Positions 11,927 through 24,355 of a DNA stretch of 64,000 nt are shown in pieces. Below the pieces are notes generated by a model, which saw only the letters and a program-made list of their open reading frames with translations, did no database searches and was not told the origin of the DNA. The DNA lies in the NCBI RefSeq assembly GCF_018687715.1, contig NC_056755.1, forward strand, positions 41,171,001 to 41,235,000. The letters are read 5' to 3'. Position 1 is the first letter of the stretch; every line of letters starts with the position of its first letter. Both the position numbers and the translations under genes were made by a program. The DNA comes from Carya illinoinensis. Lineage: Eukaryota > Streptophyta > Magnoliopsida > Fagales > Juglandaceae.

Positions 11927-12107
11927 AATTCTATACACCATACTACCATTTCACTCTCATCCTACTATCTAAGATGTAGCAAAGTTTATCACTATTGGAT
12001 AATTCTTTATTGGATGATTCTTTATCATCTAATAATGATAAATATCTCACATCTTACATAATGGGATGAAAATAGAATTGGAGTATGGAATATAGCATTA
12101 CTCTATA
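11927..12107. mobile_element. MITE, family C
   Basis: The ends AAAATTCTATACACCATACT and GGAGTATGGAATATAGCATT are near reverse complements, with an internal TTATCATCTAATAATGATAA palindrome. A related copy in the opposite orientation lies at 18452-18639 inside the UBP22 intron. Confidence 0.6.
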
Positions 12108-12179
12108 TAAATAGATAGATGATGCTTTTCATTCCTGATATAAATAAGTCATACACTGCATTTTTACTTCCATGTTATT

Positions 12180-13460
12180 AGTAAGTCTTGCGGTGTGTTT
12201 TGGGTGTATAAATAGTTGGAAGAAAAAATCCAACGGTATCTGAAGTGTATTGTCGTTGTAGTTTATGGAGGAAGGATTTCCCTCGAAGTAAATCCATTAT
12301 CACATTCTTGATTTAGTTTTTGAGTTGTTTTTGAAGTTCTTGTCGTTCTTGATTTTTTGCTATTTGTAACCCAAAATTTCCCTAACAGTTGGTATCAAAT
12401 AAGGGAAATCCTTATGGCGGAAGGCACTCAGGCTATTACACTGAAGGCTTAGCAGGAGAACAATTAGAGGCAACAAGAATTCATGCAAAGGCAGTTTGAT
12501 GATCAGCAGTAGTTGATACATGTCATCACAAAAAGGTTAGACTAAATGACCGATATGATTGAAACTTTGATTGAAAATAGTCATATGATTTCAACTAGGG
12601 AAGATGTGCAAGATCCTAAAGTGAATGTTTAAGAAGATAGACGAGTGTTACCTAGAGGTGTTAGACTAAATTTTTTCCATTTCGATGGGACTAATCCATC
12701 TTGTTGGGTTTTCAAAGCCAACCAATATTTCAAAAAACATCAAACTCCTCCTATCCAAAGGCTTTTGATGGCCTCTTATTATATAGAGGGAGAAGTATTG
12801 ATATGGTATCAGGATGTTGCTAAGGGGGGATAGTTTATGGGGGACTAATTTGTTCAGGCTTTAATCACTCGATTTGGGCCAACAACATATGATGATCCCA
12901 TGGGAACCCTTGACTATGCGTAAACAAACTTTTAGAGTAACTTTCTTTAGTGCAGATAGATGAAAAAAGAAGAAAATGTTTATATTATCATTATGAAGAG
13001 AAGTGGAATCCTGCACATGTGTGCAAGAGTCCTAAAGTGTAGCTTTTGCAGGTTGAATATTGTGAAGACAATGAATCTAAGAAGATTACAGAAAATTTCT
13101 TAGATGGTGTTGTAGTTTTTGGAGGAAGAATTTTTCTCAAATTAAATCCATTATCACGTTCTTGATTCAGTTCTTGAGTTGTTCTTGAAGTTCTTGATTT
13201 CTTGCTATCTATAACCTTATCATTGTGAAGAGAAGTGGAATCCTGCACGTGTGCAAGAGTCCTAAAGCGTAGCTTTTGCAGGTTGAATCTTGTGAAGACT
13301 GAATCTAAGAAGATTATAGACAATTTCTTAGATGGTGTTATAGTTTCCGGAGGAAGAATTTTCCTCGAATTAAACCCATTATCACGTTCTTGATTCAGTT
13401 CTTGAGTTGTTCTTGAAGTTCTTGATTTCTTGCTATCTATAACCCATGATTTCCCTAACA
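12180..13460 (+). mobile_element. Degenerate LTR retrotransposon remnant (gypsy-type gag)
   Basis: A 5' LTR fragment ends CCCTAACA at 12387, directly followed by a primer-binding-like TTGGTATCAAATAAGG. The gag remnant includes LNFFHFDGTNPSCWVFKANQ and LLMASYYIEGEVLIWYQD (12669-12820) and, after stops, a zinc-knuckle remnant EKWNPAHVCKSPKV near 12995. A 3' LTR fragment ends CCCTAACA at 13460. Protease, RT, RNase H and integrase are gone. The gag style is that of plant Ty3/gypsy elements. The 5' boundary is not resolved. Confidence 0.75.
12985..13445. repeat. Tandem duplication (232-bp period) fusing gag zinc knuckle and LTR
   Basis: Unit 1 (12985-13216) and unit 2 (13217 to about 13445) both contain AGAGAAGTGGAATCCTGCAC followed by LTR sequence with ATTATCACGTTCTTGATTCA. 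The chimera joins the end of gag to the 3' part of the LTR, and the fused block was then duplicated. Confidence 0.85.
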
Positions 13461-13972
13461 AGAGAAAAATATCATAGCTTCCAAAGCACCCATAACTTAT
13501 GTAGTAACTTGTTCTAAACAACAATTCAATGGTTTTTCCATGGGCCTATTTACCTTACCAATCTCTCTGATAATGACACAAATACCGATCTTATTGTTCT
13601 CCTTATCAACTGCCACAAATCAGTTCACTTTAAAAATACTAGTAGTAAGGGCTACCCATTTGCATTAAATGTGCCGTATCAAGGGTCTTTGTGCCATATT
13701 CTTTTGAACCTCTTAAAATAATTCATAACTTTGCTTAGGAGAGTTGACGATTTAGTTTTGATAAGAGAAAACCCCTTCATGCACCAAATGATTATTCGCC
13801 ACCATATATTCCTCATGATCATTGCAATAAGAACGAATTCTTCTGAAGATGAACATATCAGTAAAGTTGCATACTACTTGGAGGAGGTCAATGCATTTAG
13901 TAGATTTTTCTTCTCAACAAGATTCATTCATTTAAAGGGAAACCAGCTACATAGTCATAAGTGATTATTTAA
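13461..13972. other. Unassigned spacer with no recognised gene
   Basis: A 77-codon plus-strand frame at 13731-13964 matches nothing I recognise. The stretch lies between two retroelement remnants and may belong to either. Confidence 0.4.
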
Positions 13973-15060
13973 GAGTTACACATTGACTAGAGGGTCTTTA
14001 TCATTATAAAAATCGAATAGACAAGGGGGAATAGAGATGAGGGGAATACTTCCATAGATATGCATGGAAGTTGCCCATTGCGCAATAGAATGCGCACATC
14101 GATTTAAGTCTCAATGTATTTTCCTAGTTTGCCAGCTTTCGAATGAATGTAGTATGCTCCTCATGTCATATATTAGAAGTTGAATGGTCTGATCTAAACT
14201 TTTTTCAAGATTGTTCACAGCTTGCAATACAACTAGAGAGTCTCTTGCAATAATGATTTTCTTGACTTGATTGACCTTTGCTTATGTGATTCCTATATAC
14301 ATTGCAGTGGCTTCAACTTGATTCAAATTCTGACTTTCAATGACCTTGTGATGACAAAAATTGGGAAGCCATCCTTTGATCTGCAGATTGCAACTGTTGT
14401 GCTATCTGCATTTTTTACAGCAATATCTAAAAATAGAATGTAATGCTCTCTAGGTGTAGCACTCCAATTATGGCTTTCATTCAATTGTTTATTGCCCAAT
14501 GGATTTCAGTGTTCCTTATAAGTCTTTAAAGTACTAGAAACAAAACTATCAATGTTTGGGGTAAAAGACTCATGGACAATCTTGTTCCTTAAAAACCAAA
14601 TGTTGTCCATAGCATTAATGGCAAAAATCTGGAAATGGTGTTCTTCACTCTTGGGGATGTTGAGTTTCTCTAGTGGAGAAATTATACATTCTATCCAATG
14701 GCTAATTTCATTGTTTGCAAAATAGAAAATATTCAGAGGCCAAGGAGAGTGTCTCAAAAGGATTCTCGTGAAAGTGCATGACAAAAGCGAGTTTGTGTTT
14801 CCTTTTCATTGTTGCAAATAGGATAGTGAGATTCTCTATCATTCAGATGGAGGCAACTAGCATGCCATATATATCCAGAGTTGCTGGACAAGACCATAAC
14901 AAATAAGTTGTGGATTCTTCTTGAGATTCACGGATTGGACAATAAGGAAAGTCAATTATCTTTCTTCGATAATTGAAGCAAATTATTCCATATTCTTTTA
15001 ACTTGGTAATAATCAATCTTTGAATATTTTTAAGATCTCTTTGTGGTTAGAGATTAAATC
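13973..15060 (-). mobile_element. LINE 3' remnant (zf-RVT linker and RNase H), decayed
   Basis: The minus strand carries CTFTRILLRHSPWPLNIF and AMDNIWFLRNKIVHE (about 14784-14560), the style of the segment between RT and RNase H in plant L1-type elements. RNase H-like sequence follows: NQVEATAMYIGIT, IIARDSLVVLQAV, RCAHSIAQWA and SIPLISIPPCLFD, ending at a stop near 13973. Premature stops occur after MYIGIT and after TRKIH, so it is dead. The RT domain is not seen, and its upstream limit is uncertain. Confidence 0.7.
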
Positions 15061-16334
15061 AAATGTTCTATCTCTAACATTCGCTACTAGGAAAAGTAAC
15101 TAGACATTGGGCATGAGTCACTTACTCCATATCAAAGCTTTTATCTCTTTCTATTTGTTTTCTGTGTCAAGTCATGTGTATGTGTATGTCATCTGTGAAA
15201 AAACCATGGGGAAGGAGACATCTCATAGATTAGTAATTGAATTATGCTATATATTTAACCCTCACACTGCATTGTTTCAGATCAATTCTTGTTAATATAT
15301 TCAAATATTAATGTTACTAAAGAGCACCATACAACATTTTCCTTGATTACATACTTCATCAGGCATACAGAATAGCATTTTACATGAACAATCATTTTCA
15401 TTCATCGAGCATTTAGAATAACAAATTTTTAAAAATAATCATTATCAAAAGATAGTTCTTGATTTTGGCCATACAGAAGGGGGTATTTGAAGCGTAATGT
15501 TCTAGGGGGTATTTGAAGCGTAATGTTCTTTAGGCCACTACCAATTTGATGGAACAGAGAGATGAATCCCTTCTACACTAATCAATTGACGTAAGACCCT
15601 TCCCCAACACAGAACTGACAGAGATTAGAGGGTGCTGATTATGCTTCTCCTGGCTATATCAACGGCTTTAAGGATGGCATGTGTCCTGTTGCATAAAATC
15701 ATGGCCATCGTTCTTTATTCATTTCAGCACCCCAAGAGAGAGATTTGACCAATATAGTAAAAGTGTTCAGGGATGCGCCCATGTAACAATAAGTAAATGC
15801 TGTAACGAAATTGAGTTCAAAAGAGACTGATACGAGACCTCTAAATTGGATTCTGGCCATTATAATACTTCATGTAAGAAGATTAGTACAATGGAATACC
15901 ATTCCTTCTAAGTATTGCTACTTCTGCCATAATCCATGACAAAGGGGAAAAAAAAAAAAAAATAACCCACCAACACCAAAGAGTTAAATATCAGAAATCA
16001 TTTAAAAAGAAATCAACACCTCTATAAATTAATCCTTCCCAAATGCCACACTGCCTCAAAAATTCCGGCTTAATGCTCAAACTGAGGATTTAAAAGTTAC
16101 CTCTCAAAAATGTCCTCAAGAGAGAGAAGAAGGGAGCTGCTCTGCTCTTGGTGATTTTACCAGAGACAAGCAACTCTAATGACTTTCTGTTCTTTGTTTT
16201 TGTTTATCATGGCATACAAAACTAGCCATGGCATTCTTTGATGTACAATCAAGTATCAACCATGACTTCAAATGATTCCGTCAATTTCCCTTTTTGTGCA
16301 ATTAACAAAGTTAACCAATTCTTCTATCACCATG
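15061..16334. other. Intergenic region downstream of UBP22
   Basis: No coding region is convincing. A 26-bp perfect tandem duplication lies at 15478-15529 (containing TATTTGAAGCGTAATGTTCT). The last 300 bases before 16335 are presumably the 3' UTR of the minus-strand UBP22 gene. Confidence 0.5.
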
Positions 16335-19300
16335 TCATGGAACAACCCGTTTCTCACTTGCCTTGTAATATAGCACCTTCTGTACATAGAACATCATGTA
16401 TCCTTGTGCAGCCCTCACGATGCTCTCATTTACTTCAGTGACCCAAGCATCATCACACTTATACCATTGGTTGCTTAGTCGCAAGTAAGTCACATAATGG
16501 CCAGCATCTAATTTACCTGTGTGAGTGACAACAGCAAACAACTCGAACTCTGATGACAACTTATTTGAAGCATCAGGCTCATCCCCATCAAATGGGAAAT
16601 ATCTATTCCCAAATCGGCTCCTCAGAATAGAAGATGATAGATAGGGTGCCATATCCAAGGAGAATGGGAATTGCAAATATCTGTCAACCTTCCTTGACAT
16701 TTTCCGTATTGAAGAATGCTCAAATCTTTTGATGTGGAAGCAAGAAACCAGTGGAAGCTTTCTGATGGACATTTGCTTAAGAGACTCCTGCCTCACCTGA
16801 CACTGTTGGCAAAAAAATTTCTGTTCAGACCCCAATCTCTCAGGTCTTGTAAAACGGTCCAAGCATCCCATCAGAGTGGATGTTCCACAGTTTTGACTCA
16901 AATTCATGTGATCTGCCTCGCCATTGCAAGAATGATTAGACTTTGTGGACACCATCTTTGCAGATCCCCCTTGGTTTGGTTCCAGGTCCAGTGATATGTC
17001 TACACATGGATCATATGTTGTAGATGTGAAACCACAAGCCATACACATCACGTCAGATCGCAGGATACCAGAAAATACTCTATGGGCAACACAACAGTCT
17101 CCATTACCTGCACTACAAAAGAAATGGTGGTGGGAACGCGTTATTAAGAAACAGGAAAAGAAAAGACATCTTAGTTACAACAGAAATGAATCGTGTTTAC
17201 TTAATAAAAAAATAAAAAAAAGAGAAACCAATCGTGTTCCTGTCTGCAATCTATATATACAAAAGAAACAGTGCTGCTGAAAGCATAGCAAAAGATCCAG
17301 TTCTAAACATAATACTACCATATTGGATGAATTTATACAGTATTACAGTTCATGCTGGAAATCATTATGCTACAAGTGAAGAATGTGCTGTGATCTGTGT
17401 AACCAGTAGTACAACCTATAAAAAAAATAACATAAAAAATCTGTCTTATCAGCATTACTATAATTTTTCTGAGAAATCAGAGCCTTAGATCTTCTTTAAT
17501 CAGAAAATCAGTCACATCTAATTCGCTACTGGTAAAGGTCTGAATAAGAAAAAATAGCTCCCAATCAACACATGCATTCTTCCTTTCTGTGGGGCCCTAG
17601 GACAGTTTAGCATCCTTATTTGGTAGGTATGAAAATGTAGCATTCCCTTGGTTTAAAAAACCCTTTCGCCTACTGAAATGTGACTAAAATACAGATCTCA
17701 AAACCACTTGAACTAACTGTTTCTTGTTAATAACAAGGATGGACAACAGGTACAGCATGGTTACTAGTTCAATCTTAGGGTTAGCATTCTCAAGAGAAGA
17801 GAAGCAGATGGCTAAAGCTGGGAAATTGCGTACTACCAATTAGCAGGAACATCAAGAAGTTCATTGGATATTGAATATTTCAGCCATATGGCGCAGAAAC
17901 AGGTTGATCAAGAAGAAAAAGGGAATCCAAATTCCTGAAGGACTGACAAAATCTAATGCAACCCCTTTCTCAGAGACCAGGATCAGCTGTGTAATAAGAC
18001 CCTAGACATGCCAAAAGGTGGAGTTAACATGAGAATCATTTCAGACTAGAAAACCCTATGACGAAACCAACCGGGCTCGGAAAAGTTTTTGACTTACTGG
18101 GTGAAGCAGACAACACCTTCAAGCCAGCAGGTTGAGGTTGACAATTAGCCCTAAAACATGCTTTTCAACTCCTAGGGCGACAAACAGGAGACCTAAACCC
18201 AGACCCTGCAGTTAAACATTAAGGTCACTTCTATATCTTTAGCAGTATCATCTAGATTACAAAGAAAAAACTATAAAAATGTAAGAGTTACACCAGGTGC
18301 TCGTAAAGAGAACTTTAAGTTGATCCATCTTGCAGTATAAACAGGCAGCATGTTTCATTCGCGCATTAAAAACCATTGGCTAGCCGATTAAATTAATTAA
18401 GCAGTTACAGAATGTGATATCAAGCTATCCAAAAGTTCCACCTCTTACAAGTAATGCTATATACCACATCATCATCCCACTTGCATCATGATCACACTAT
18501 ATATGATGTGGCGTATTTATTATCATTTGATGATAAAGAAACATGTAATAAATAATCGTTCAATGATAATAAATGTGCCACGTCTTACTTAGTGAGATAT
18601 AAGTGGGATAGTTGTATGGTGTATAGAATTTTCCTATTAGTTATGTATCATTGTATCTGCCAGGTGCTACAGACAAATACTCATTCTCAGAAATGACATG
18701 TCCAATAGCAAAACTGGATCTTCCGACAAGGTTCTAATACGCCAGGAAAAAAAATCGATGGTCTAATACAAATACGGTAATCAAACCATCTTATAGTCTA
18801 TAGAATTGACCAAATAAAGATTCTACCTTAACAAAACCATATAAATCAAGTTGCATAAAAACTTGATAGTTATAAATCAAGAAATAACCAACTTATTGTA
18901 TATGACACACCCCCAGTTTGGAATTACGAACACATAAAAGGGACGTGAAAAAGTCGTAGAAAATACTCGGAACAGGACAAAATTTACCTTGACTCTGCGT
19001 CTTGCGCCTATCCTTCTCAACTTTTTCATGGATTCCATCCAGCATAGAAATGAAAAATTCATGAGCATCTTGTTGCTCGTAACTTGCCAGATTTGCTGCA
19101 TGTTGCCACCAGCTGCAATGTAACCACGGTGATATATCAACAACGTATTTTACTTTTATATAAATATAATTAATGGGGGAAGAAAGACTTAAGAATCAGT
19201 AAAGTTGGAGAACCCAAGATGAAATGTTTATATCTAACGGGTAGATTACACGGGGCAGAGAACACGGACCCAGATTTCGAAGCCAAAACACCCACTTTTC

Positions 19301-20272
19301 GGACTTCATTCATCCACATTGCCTCTAAATCAAACACACCATGCAAACACAAAACATGAGGTAGATCTGTACTACGGTCACGAACCTGTACAAAAACTTA
19401 GCAGGGCTATAAGGTGTCCGATCCCCTGAAAAGACGGCCGAAAACATCGCATCCATATCGCAGGCCAAACAAATCCGCGAGTCAGTAGGGTTACCAGCAT
19501 TGCTCTTACTGCCATTATTCACCACAGTGCTCTTCTTCTGGCAGTAATATCGGTTGTGCCGATCGCTGAGGAAATAGTTCCTCAGCGGCGGCGTGTGAAG
19601 CAACGCTTGTAATACACTGTTCATGAAACAGGTGTTTCCAAGATTGTTCAATCCGCGCAATCCCGCGGGAAAATCTCTAGAACAAGAATCCAAGACGGTG
19701 GCGTTTAACGGACTTGAACAGCTTCCCATCAAGACTCGTTCTCTCGGATCTGGTGTCCACGGCCGGTAATCAACTCTACGCCGCTTTCGAAGGTTTTCGG
19801 GGTGAGGGGATCGGACGATGGATGACGGTGCATGGAGAGTCGACGCGGCCGTCTGGGCCAGAACGACCGCCGCGTCGAAGTCCCGATCGTAGACCTGATC
19901 GCGGCAAGCACAGCAGAAGAGCTCTGCGCGATCGACGTCCACGGCGATCTCGTGGCCCGGAGACATCGACTCTCCGTGCACCGCCGCGTGGGAAGTGCCG
20001 GGAGGCGCGTGGCAGTGTACGGCGGCGCAAGCCACGCACGCGTAGAGGCGCGTGAGACCGCCCGATTCCCCGCACATGCCGCATCGCGGCACCTCGTTGG
20101 GTTCCCGCCGGATCGAGGCGTGGCCACCGGGCGGTTTGACCCGGAGGCAGTCCTGTAGGGCCCGGAAAGGGTTGGCCCCGTTCCGGGAGCGAAAATCGAC
20201 CAGATGGGAACAAGGCTGGGGCAAAATCTGTCCGTTTATAGGGAGATGGTGGTGGTCGATCCTCGAAGACAT
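16335..20272 (-). CDS. UBP22: Ubiquitin carboxyl-terminal hydrolase 22-like, intact (594 aa)
   Basis: This is a deubiquitinase of the USP/UBP class. In Arabidopsis UBP22 is the catalytic subunit of the SAGA-type histone H2B deubiquitination module in the nucleus. Three exons are 19386-20272, 18988-19112 and 16335-17107; all junctions are GT-AG and the lengths sum to 1785 nt in one frame. The N-terminal ZnF-UBP domain shows [19 protein letters not shown] with downstream histidines. The cysteine box is [28 protein letters not shown] lies in exon 2, and the histidine box is [12 protein letters not shown] with CDDAWV. Zn-ribbon cysteines (MCMACG, FCQQC) are present. The start at 20272 (MSSRIDHHH) is the first ATG in frame; upstream in-frame codons are not ATG. 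Length is close to the roughly 560 aa of the Arabidopsis protein. Exon 1 is markedly GC-rich compared with the window. Confidence 0.93.
18452..18639. mobile_element. MITE, family C, in UBP22 intron 2
   Basis: The ends AATGCTATATACCACATCAT and TGTATGGTGTATAGAATTTT pair partly, and the interior ATTATCATTTGATGATAAAG with CAATGATAATAAATG forms a hairpin. It lies inside the 1880-bp second intron of UBP22 without disturbing the splice sites. Confidence 0.6.
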
Positions 20273-20436
20273 TGTCGACGACGGCGGCGAACAAGAAAGG
20301 GTCAAGATTGACGGTGGAAGCCCTAGATTCGTAGAAGAAACGGTTCATCGATGGTCGAAATCAAGGGCTGAGAAGGGAGAAGTTGGAGCGCCAGAGCATG
20401 GAGCGTGATGATGACGATTACGAAAATGGGGAAGGA

Positions 20437-20476
20437 AGAGAGAGAGAGAGAGAGAGAGAGGGAGGGAGGGAGGGTT
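20437..20476. repeat. (GA)n/(GGGA)n microsatellite upstream of UBP22
   Basis: A GA run followed by GGGA repeats sits about 165-200 bp upstream of the UBP22 start codon. On the transcribed strand it is a CT-rich tract, common in plant leaders and core promoters. Confidence 0.9.
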
Positions 20477-23400
20477 GTGATTACTGTTCAGCTTGTTGGT
20501 GACATTCAGAACTTCAACAGATTTTGTTTCTAATTTATGGACGAAATTATAAAAATAAAAATAAAAATAAAAACAATATTTTCTCCAAAATAATTTAATT
20601 TTTTAACCAAAAACAGAAGAAAATAATTTATTTATATAATATAAAAAAATAAATTAAAATTAAAATGTGCTCTGAAAATGGTTCTGAATCTTTGAGCAGT
20701 ACCAGCGGAGCTCTGCTTTTCTTTCTTTCTTTCTTTATTTTTGGTTTATTTATTTCATTTTAATAAGTAGGGTTAAAAGGCAATAAAGGTGCATTTTATA
20801 AAGTATTATAGAATTGATTTTTGTTGGGACTTTTTTTCTGGGCCGTTGGATTTGATAGCTTTCTGCTCCAGATGGCCCCCACCGCTCTAATGTTGTTTTT
20901 TCAATGGGACTCTTTTCTTTTTTGTTTTGACATCGAAATTAATTAATTTTTTTCACAGAATTATCTTCAGCTTCTCAATTCTAATTAATTGATATAATTA
21001 ACTATTAAATTTTTTTATTTTAAATTAATAAAATTAATTTATTATATAATTAGAATTGAAGAATTACTATTCATTCAGATTTTATTTAACAAGCAATTGT
21101 AATTAATTCGACAACATAAATCAGTTCTGCCCATTAAGTAAATGAGGAAAAAAAAAGTTATGGAAGGTGTGTTTTGTCATTTCACATCCAAATATCATAA
21201 TTTTTTTTGAGACAATGCTAGACTATCAAATGTGTCCACTAAATATTCACAGTAATATAAATGAATTTTGTTTTAAAACATTCTTAACCATTAAAAAAAT
21301 TAAAAATATATATATAAATTCATTAATAGTCATTTTCTTAACTATTAAGAAAAAATTAAAAAAATATAAAAGTAAACATATTTAATAGATATATTTAATA
21401 ATCATACTGTTATTTTCTTCTTCTTCTTTTTTTATTCATTCATTGAATGGCCTTTCAATGTAATGAATAAATGGCCATTATTACTTATAGAGAAAACTCT
21501 ATATAAGAAATTAATGAGTGTGGTGTGAAGAGCTTATGCCATTGAGAAATTAAAAAATAAAAAATTGATTTTAAAAAACTTTTCATATAAGAAATTCATC
21601 ATCAACAAACATTTTTCCATCTCTCAATTGAGTAATAAATCAAATATTTTATTAGAATTATTATTCTATATAAATTGATATGTTAACATATTATTTATAA
21701 TGAGACTCATTCTAGTTATGGAAAAAATAAAAGGCATCAATATTTTTTAACTTAGTTTTTCTCTAACCCTGTTTTAAAGAAGATTCCTCTATCTCTTCAT
21801 CTATAAGAATAGGATAGTGCTTTACTTAGTAGTTAAGGCTGTGTTTTTAAATGATGTTATGAAATTTTTTAAAAAAATATTTAAAAATATAAAAAATGTA
21901 TGAAAAAAAAGCAAAAAAATAAAAAATAACAAGTGTCAGACACACAAAGAAATAAGTAAAATGTCTATTTTGATATCATATTAAATCATTACTTATTCTA
22001 AAACTTAAAATAATAAGACAGTATAAATTTAAAAATTTATTCAAACAGCAAAATAATCTTATCAGAGATAAGTTCATAACCTTACTAAACTAAACTGCAA
22101 TAACAAGGAGAAAAACAGGCTTACTTGCCCTTTTCCACCATAAACTAGTTCTAACCCAAAATCATTCTCAGGAAAAGCTAATTTGTTACTTAGACTTAAT
22201 TGAAATCAATTCAGTTCAGTCTAATTTTAAATTAAATCTAATATCTTAATGTCAAACTCTTAAATTACTAAATTCATCTCAACACAAAATCTTTTTACAC
22301 ATGAGACTCACAATATTTTTTTACTCAACATCTCTTTATACGCAGGACCCACAATCTTTACAACTTACTATAAATATATCTAAACTCATCTTAATATCCA
22401 AACATATTTAAACTCATTTTAAATAGCACCTATAAAATTCATTACACTATCTCAACTTAGTTCAACATTTAAATGGGGCCTCTTTATGGTCATTCAAGTC
22501 ATCAATGATATCTCTGAATCCATGAAGTTGATAATTAGATAATGGTCTGCCTAAAACAAGAAAAAAATCTTAACAAAATGGACCGTACAAAAGGATAAGT
22601 CAATGCTCATGCACATGCTACAAAGTAGCATAAAACAAAAGAAACATTAGCACATGTCTTGCCTCGAGGAGGATGGCTTTAGAAAGAAAAGACAAGTCCA
22701 TTAGGTTCTTAAATCACAACTCTGCGGAGTCCCCTAGACACAGCCTGTGGATGCCAATCCAAAATGCTGTTTCTAATGCATGGATTTGGACTATCTGAAT
22801 CTGTAGATGCCAATCTAAACACTGATTCTGAATTTTTAATCTCATCACTAATTGCAAAGAACATTTCTTTTGCTTTTTCTTAGTTCTTTTTGAGTGCTTT
22901 AGGCTTTGTTTGAATACACAAATTATTTCATCTCATCTTATTTAATCATTATAATTTTTTCAAAATCTCACACAAAATATAATAAATAATTCAATTTCTT
23001 TTTTAAAAATTTCAAACAAAAAATAATATTAAAAAATTCTATTATAACAATATTTATTCAACTTTTATCTTATCTCATTTTATTTCACCTGTATAACCAA
23101 ACGAGGCACAAAGAGGAAAATGCAATTTTTTTTTAATAAATCATGATAACGATATCATTATAAATGGAATTAATATTTAGAAAGGGTGAGGATCCTAACA
23201 ATTGCCCCAAGCCAGATTTCACAATGTTACAATTTATCTGTCTCATAACTAGAATAGTCAATAGTTACTTAGTTAGAAATCACTTGCACCCACATATTCT
23301 CATGGAAGCATGCCCCTCCAATGCCAAAACTAGTGGTATGTAACTATGTATCATCAAAAGATAGCCAATTCCACCAACCGGTCCAATGATTTGGTTAGGC

Positions 23401-24355
23401 AGGTTCACTCACTACTTATGGTTGGTTGGTTGGTTGGTAGGTTGGAGATATGATTTCTCCTCATCAGATCATGTTCAAAACTTTCTGTACCACAAACTTG
23501 TCCAATTCTCTACAGCAAATAGCATTTTGTTGTTCCTTCTCTGGTCAAATCTTTTCTCATACGTTTCCATTCATTTGGCAGGTTGAGACTTTGATGGTCT
23601 TTTGCTGCATGCGATTTGCACTCACTCATGCTCAATCTGCAGTCGCTTCAGAACTTGGACAAGGCCTCCAAATTACAATGATGGTGAATCTATTTTGTGA
23701 AGGGAGGAGTTCCACTTTCACCTCACACTAAAGCAGTACGCAAATTGACATCAGGCCCCAAATTGGCATCAACTAGCACCCCAACAGACTCACTAGCTAG
23801 TTGCTTACCCAAACCACCTTGGTCATCTTTCATACTCAATCTTGTGCCAATAAACCAGAGATAGTGATGATCAATAGGTTATGAATTGAGGACGTCAGAG
23901 ACTTTGTTGTATTTATGGATGGTACAGAATCCGGATTCCCATAACCAGCCTGTGAAAAAGCCTACTTGTTGTGGCAGAAAATCAACTTGCACAATATCTT
24001 AGTTACCAGGAACAGGGAGACAACATGCAGCCTCAAGGAAGAGAAGAAAATACAATATGAGTCAAAACGAAAAGAAGACTGTAAACTTTCATCGGAGAAA
24101 AATTGGTCATTTACATAAAGTGAGATATTGCACAATTTGCAAAAGGGTGCAGCACACCCTAGTTCAACTAATTCATTCAATGATATCATTGTGAGTAACT
24201 TGGCTCTTACTTTATACTCACTTACAAGAAGCAAGATGCTCCCTGATTTGCTCTTCAGAAGAATATTAGTATTACAGATCAACCGCACGGGCATTGTTCA
24301 CAACTAATAATATTGCATTCACTAGATGGGGTAGTCTTCACATGAAACTAACTAT
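20477..24355. other. Long AT-rich intergenic region
   Basis: No intact gene is visible. It contains MITE-like repeats (22190-22480 and 22911-23107), AT-rich inverted repeats (about 20975-21065) and an unassigned coding-looking minus-strand stretch at about 23735-23895. The 300-400 bases above 23960 are probably ARPC3 3' UTR or downstream flank. Confidence 0.5.
22911..23107. mobile_element. MITE, family A
   Basis: The left end AGGCTTTGTTTGAATACACA and the right end TGTATAACCAAACGAGGC are near reverse complements, and CATCTCATCTTATTT is mirrored by ATCTTATCTCATTTTATTTC. It is the clearest example of this family's terminal inverted repeats in the window. Confidence 0.7.

Noticed and set aside
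20272..20305. Longer UBP22 start at 20305
   Set aside because: That codon is TTG, not ATG; the first in-frame ATG is at 20272.
19714..20408. Several long plus-strand frames and alternative minus-strand frames over UBP22 exon 1
   Set aside because: GC-rich DNA has few stops; only the frame with the ZnF-UBP and cysteine box is family-supported and spliced.
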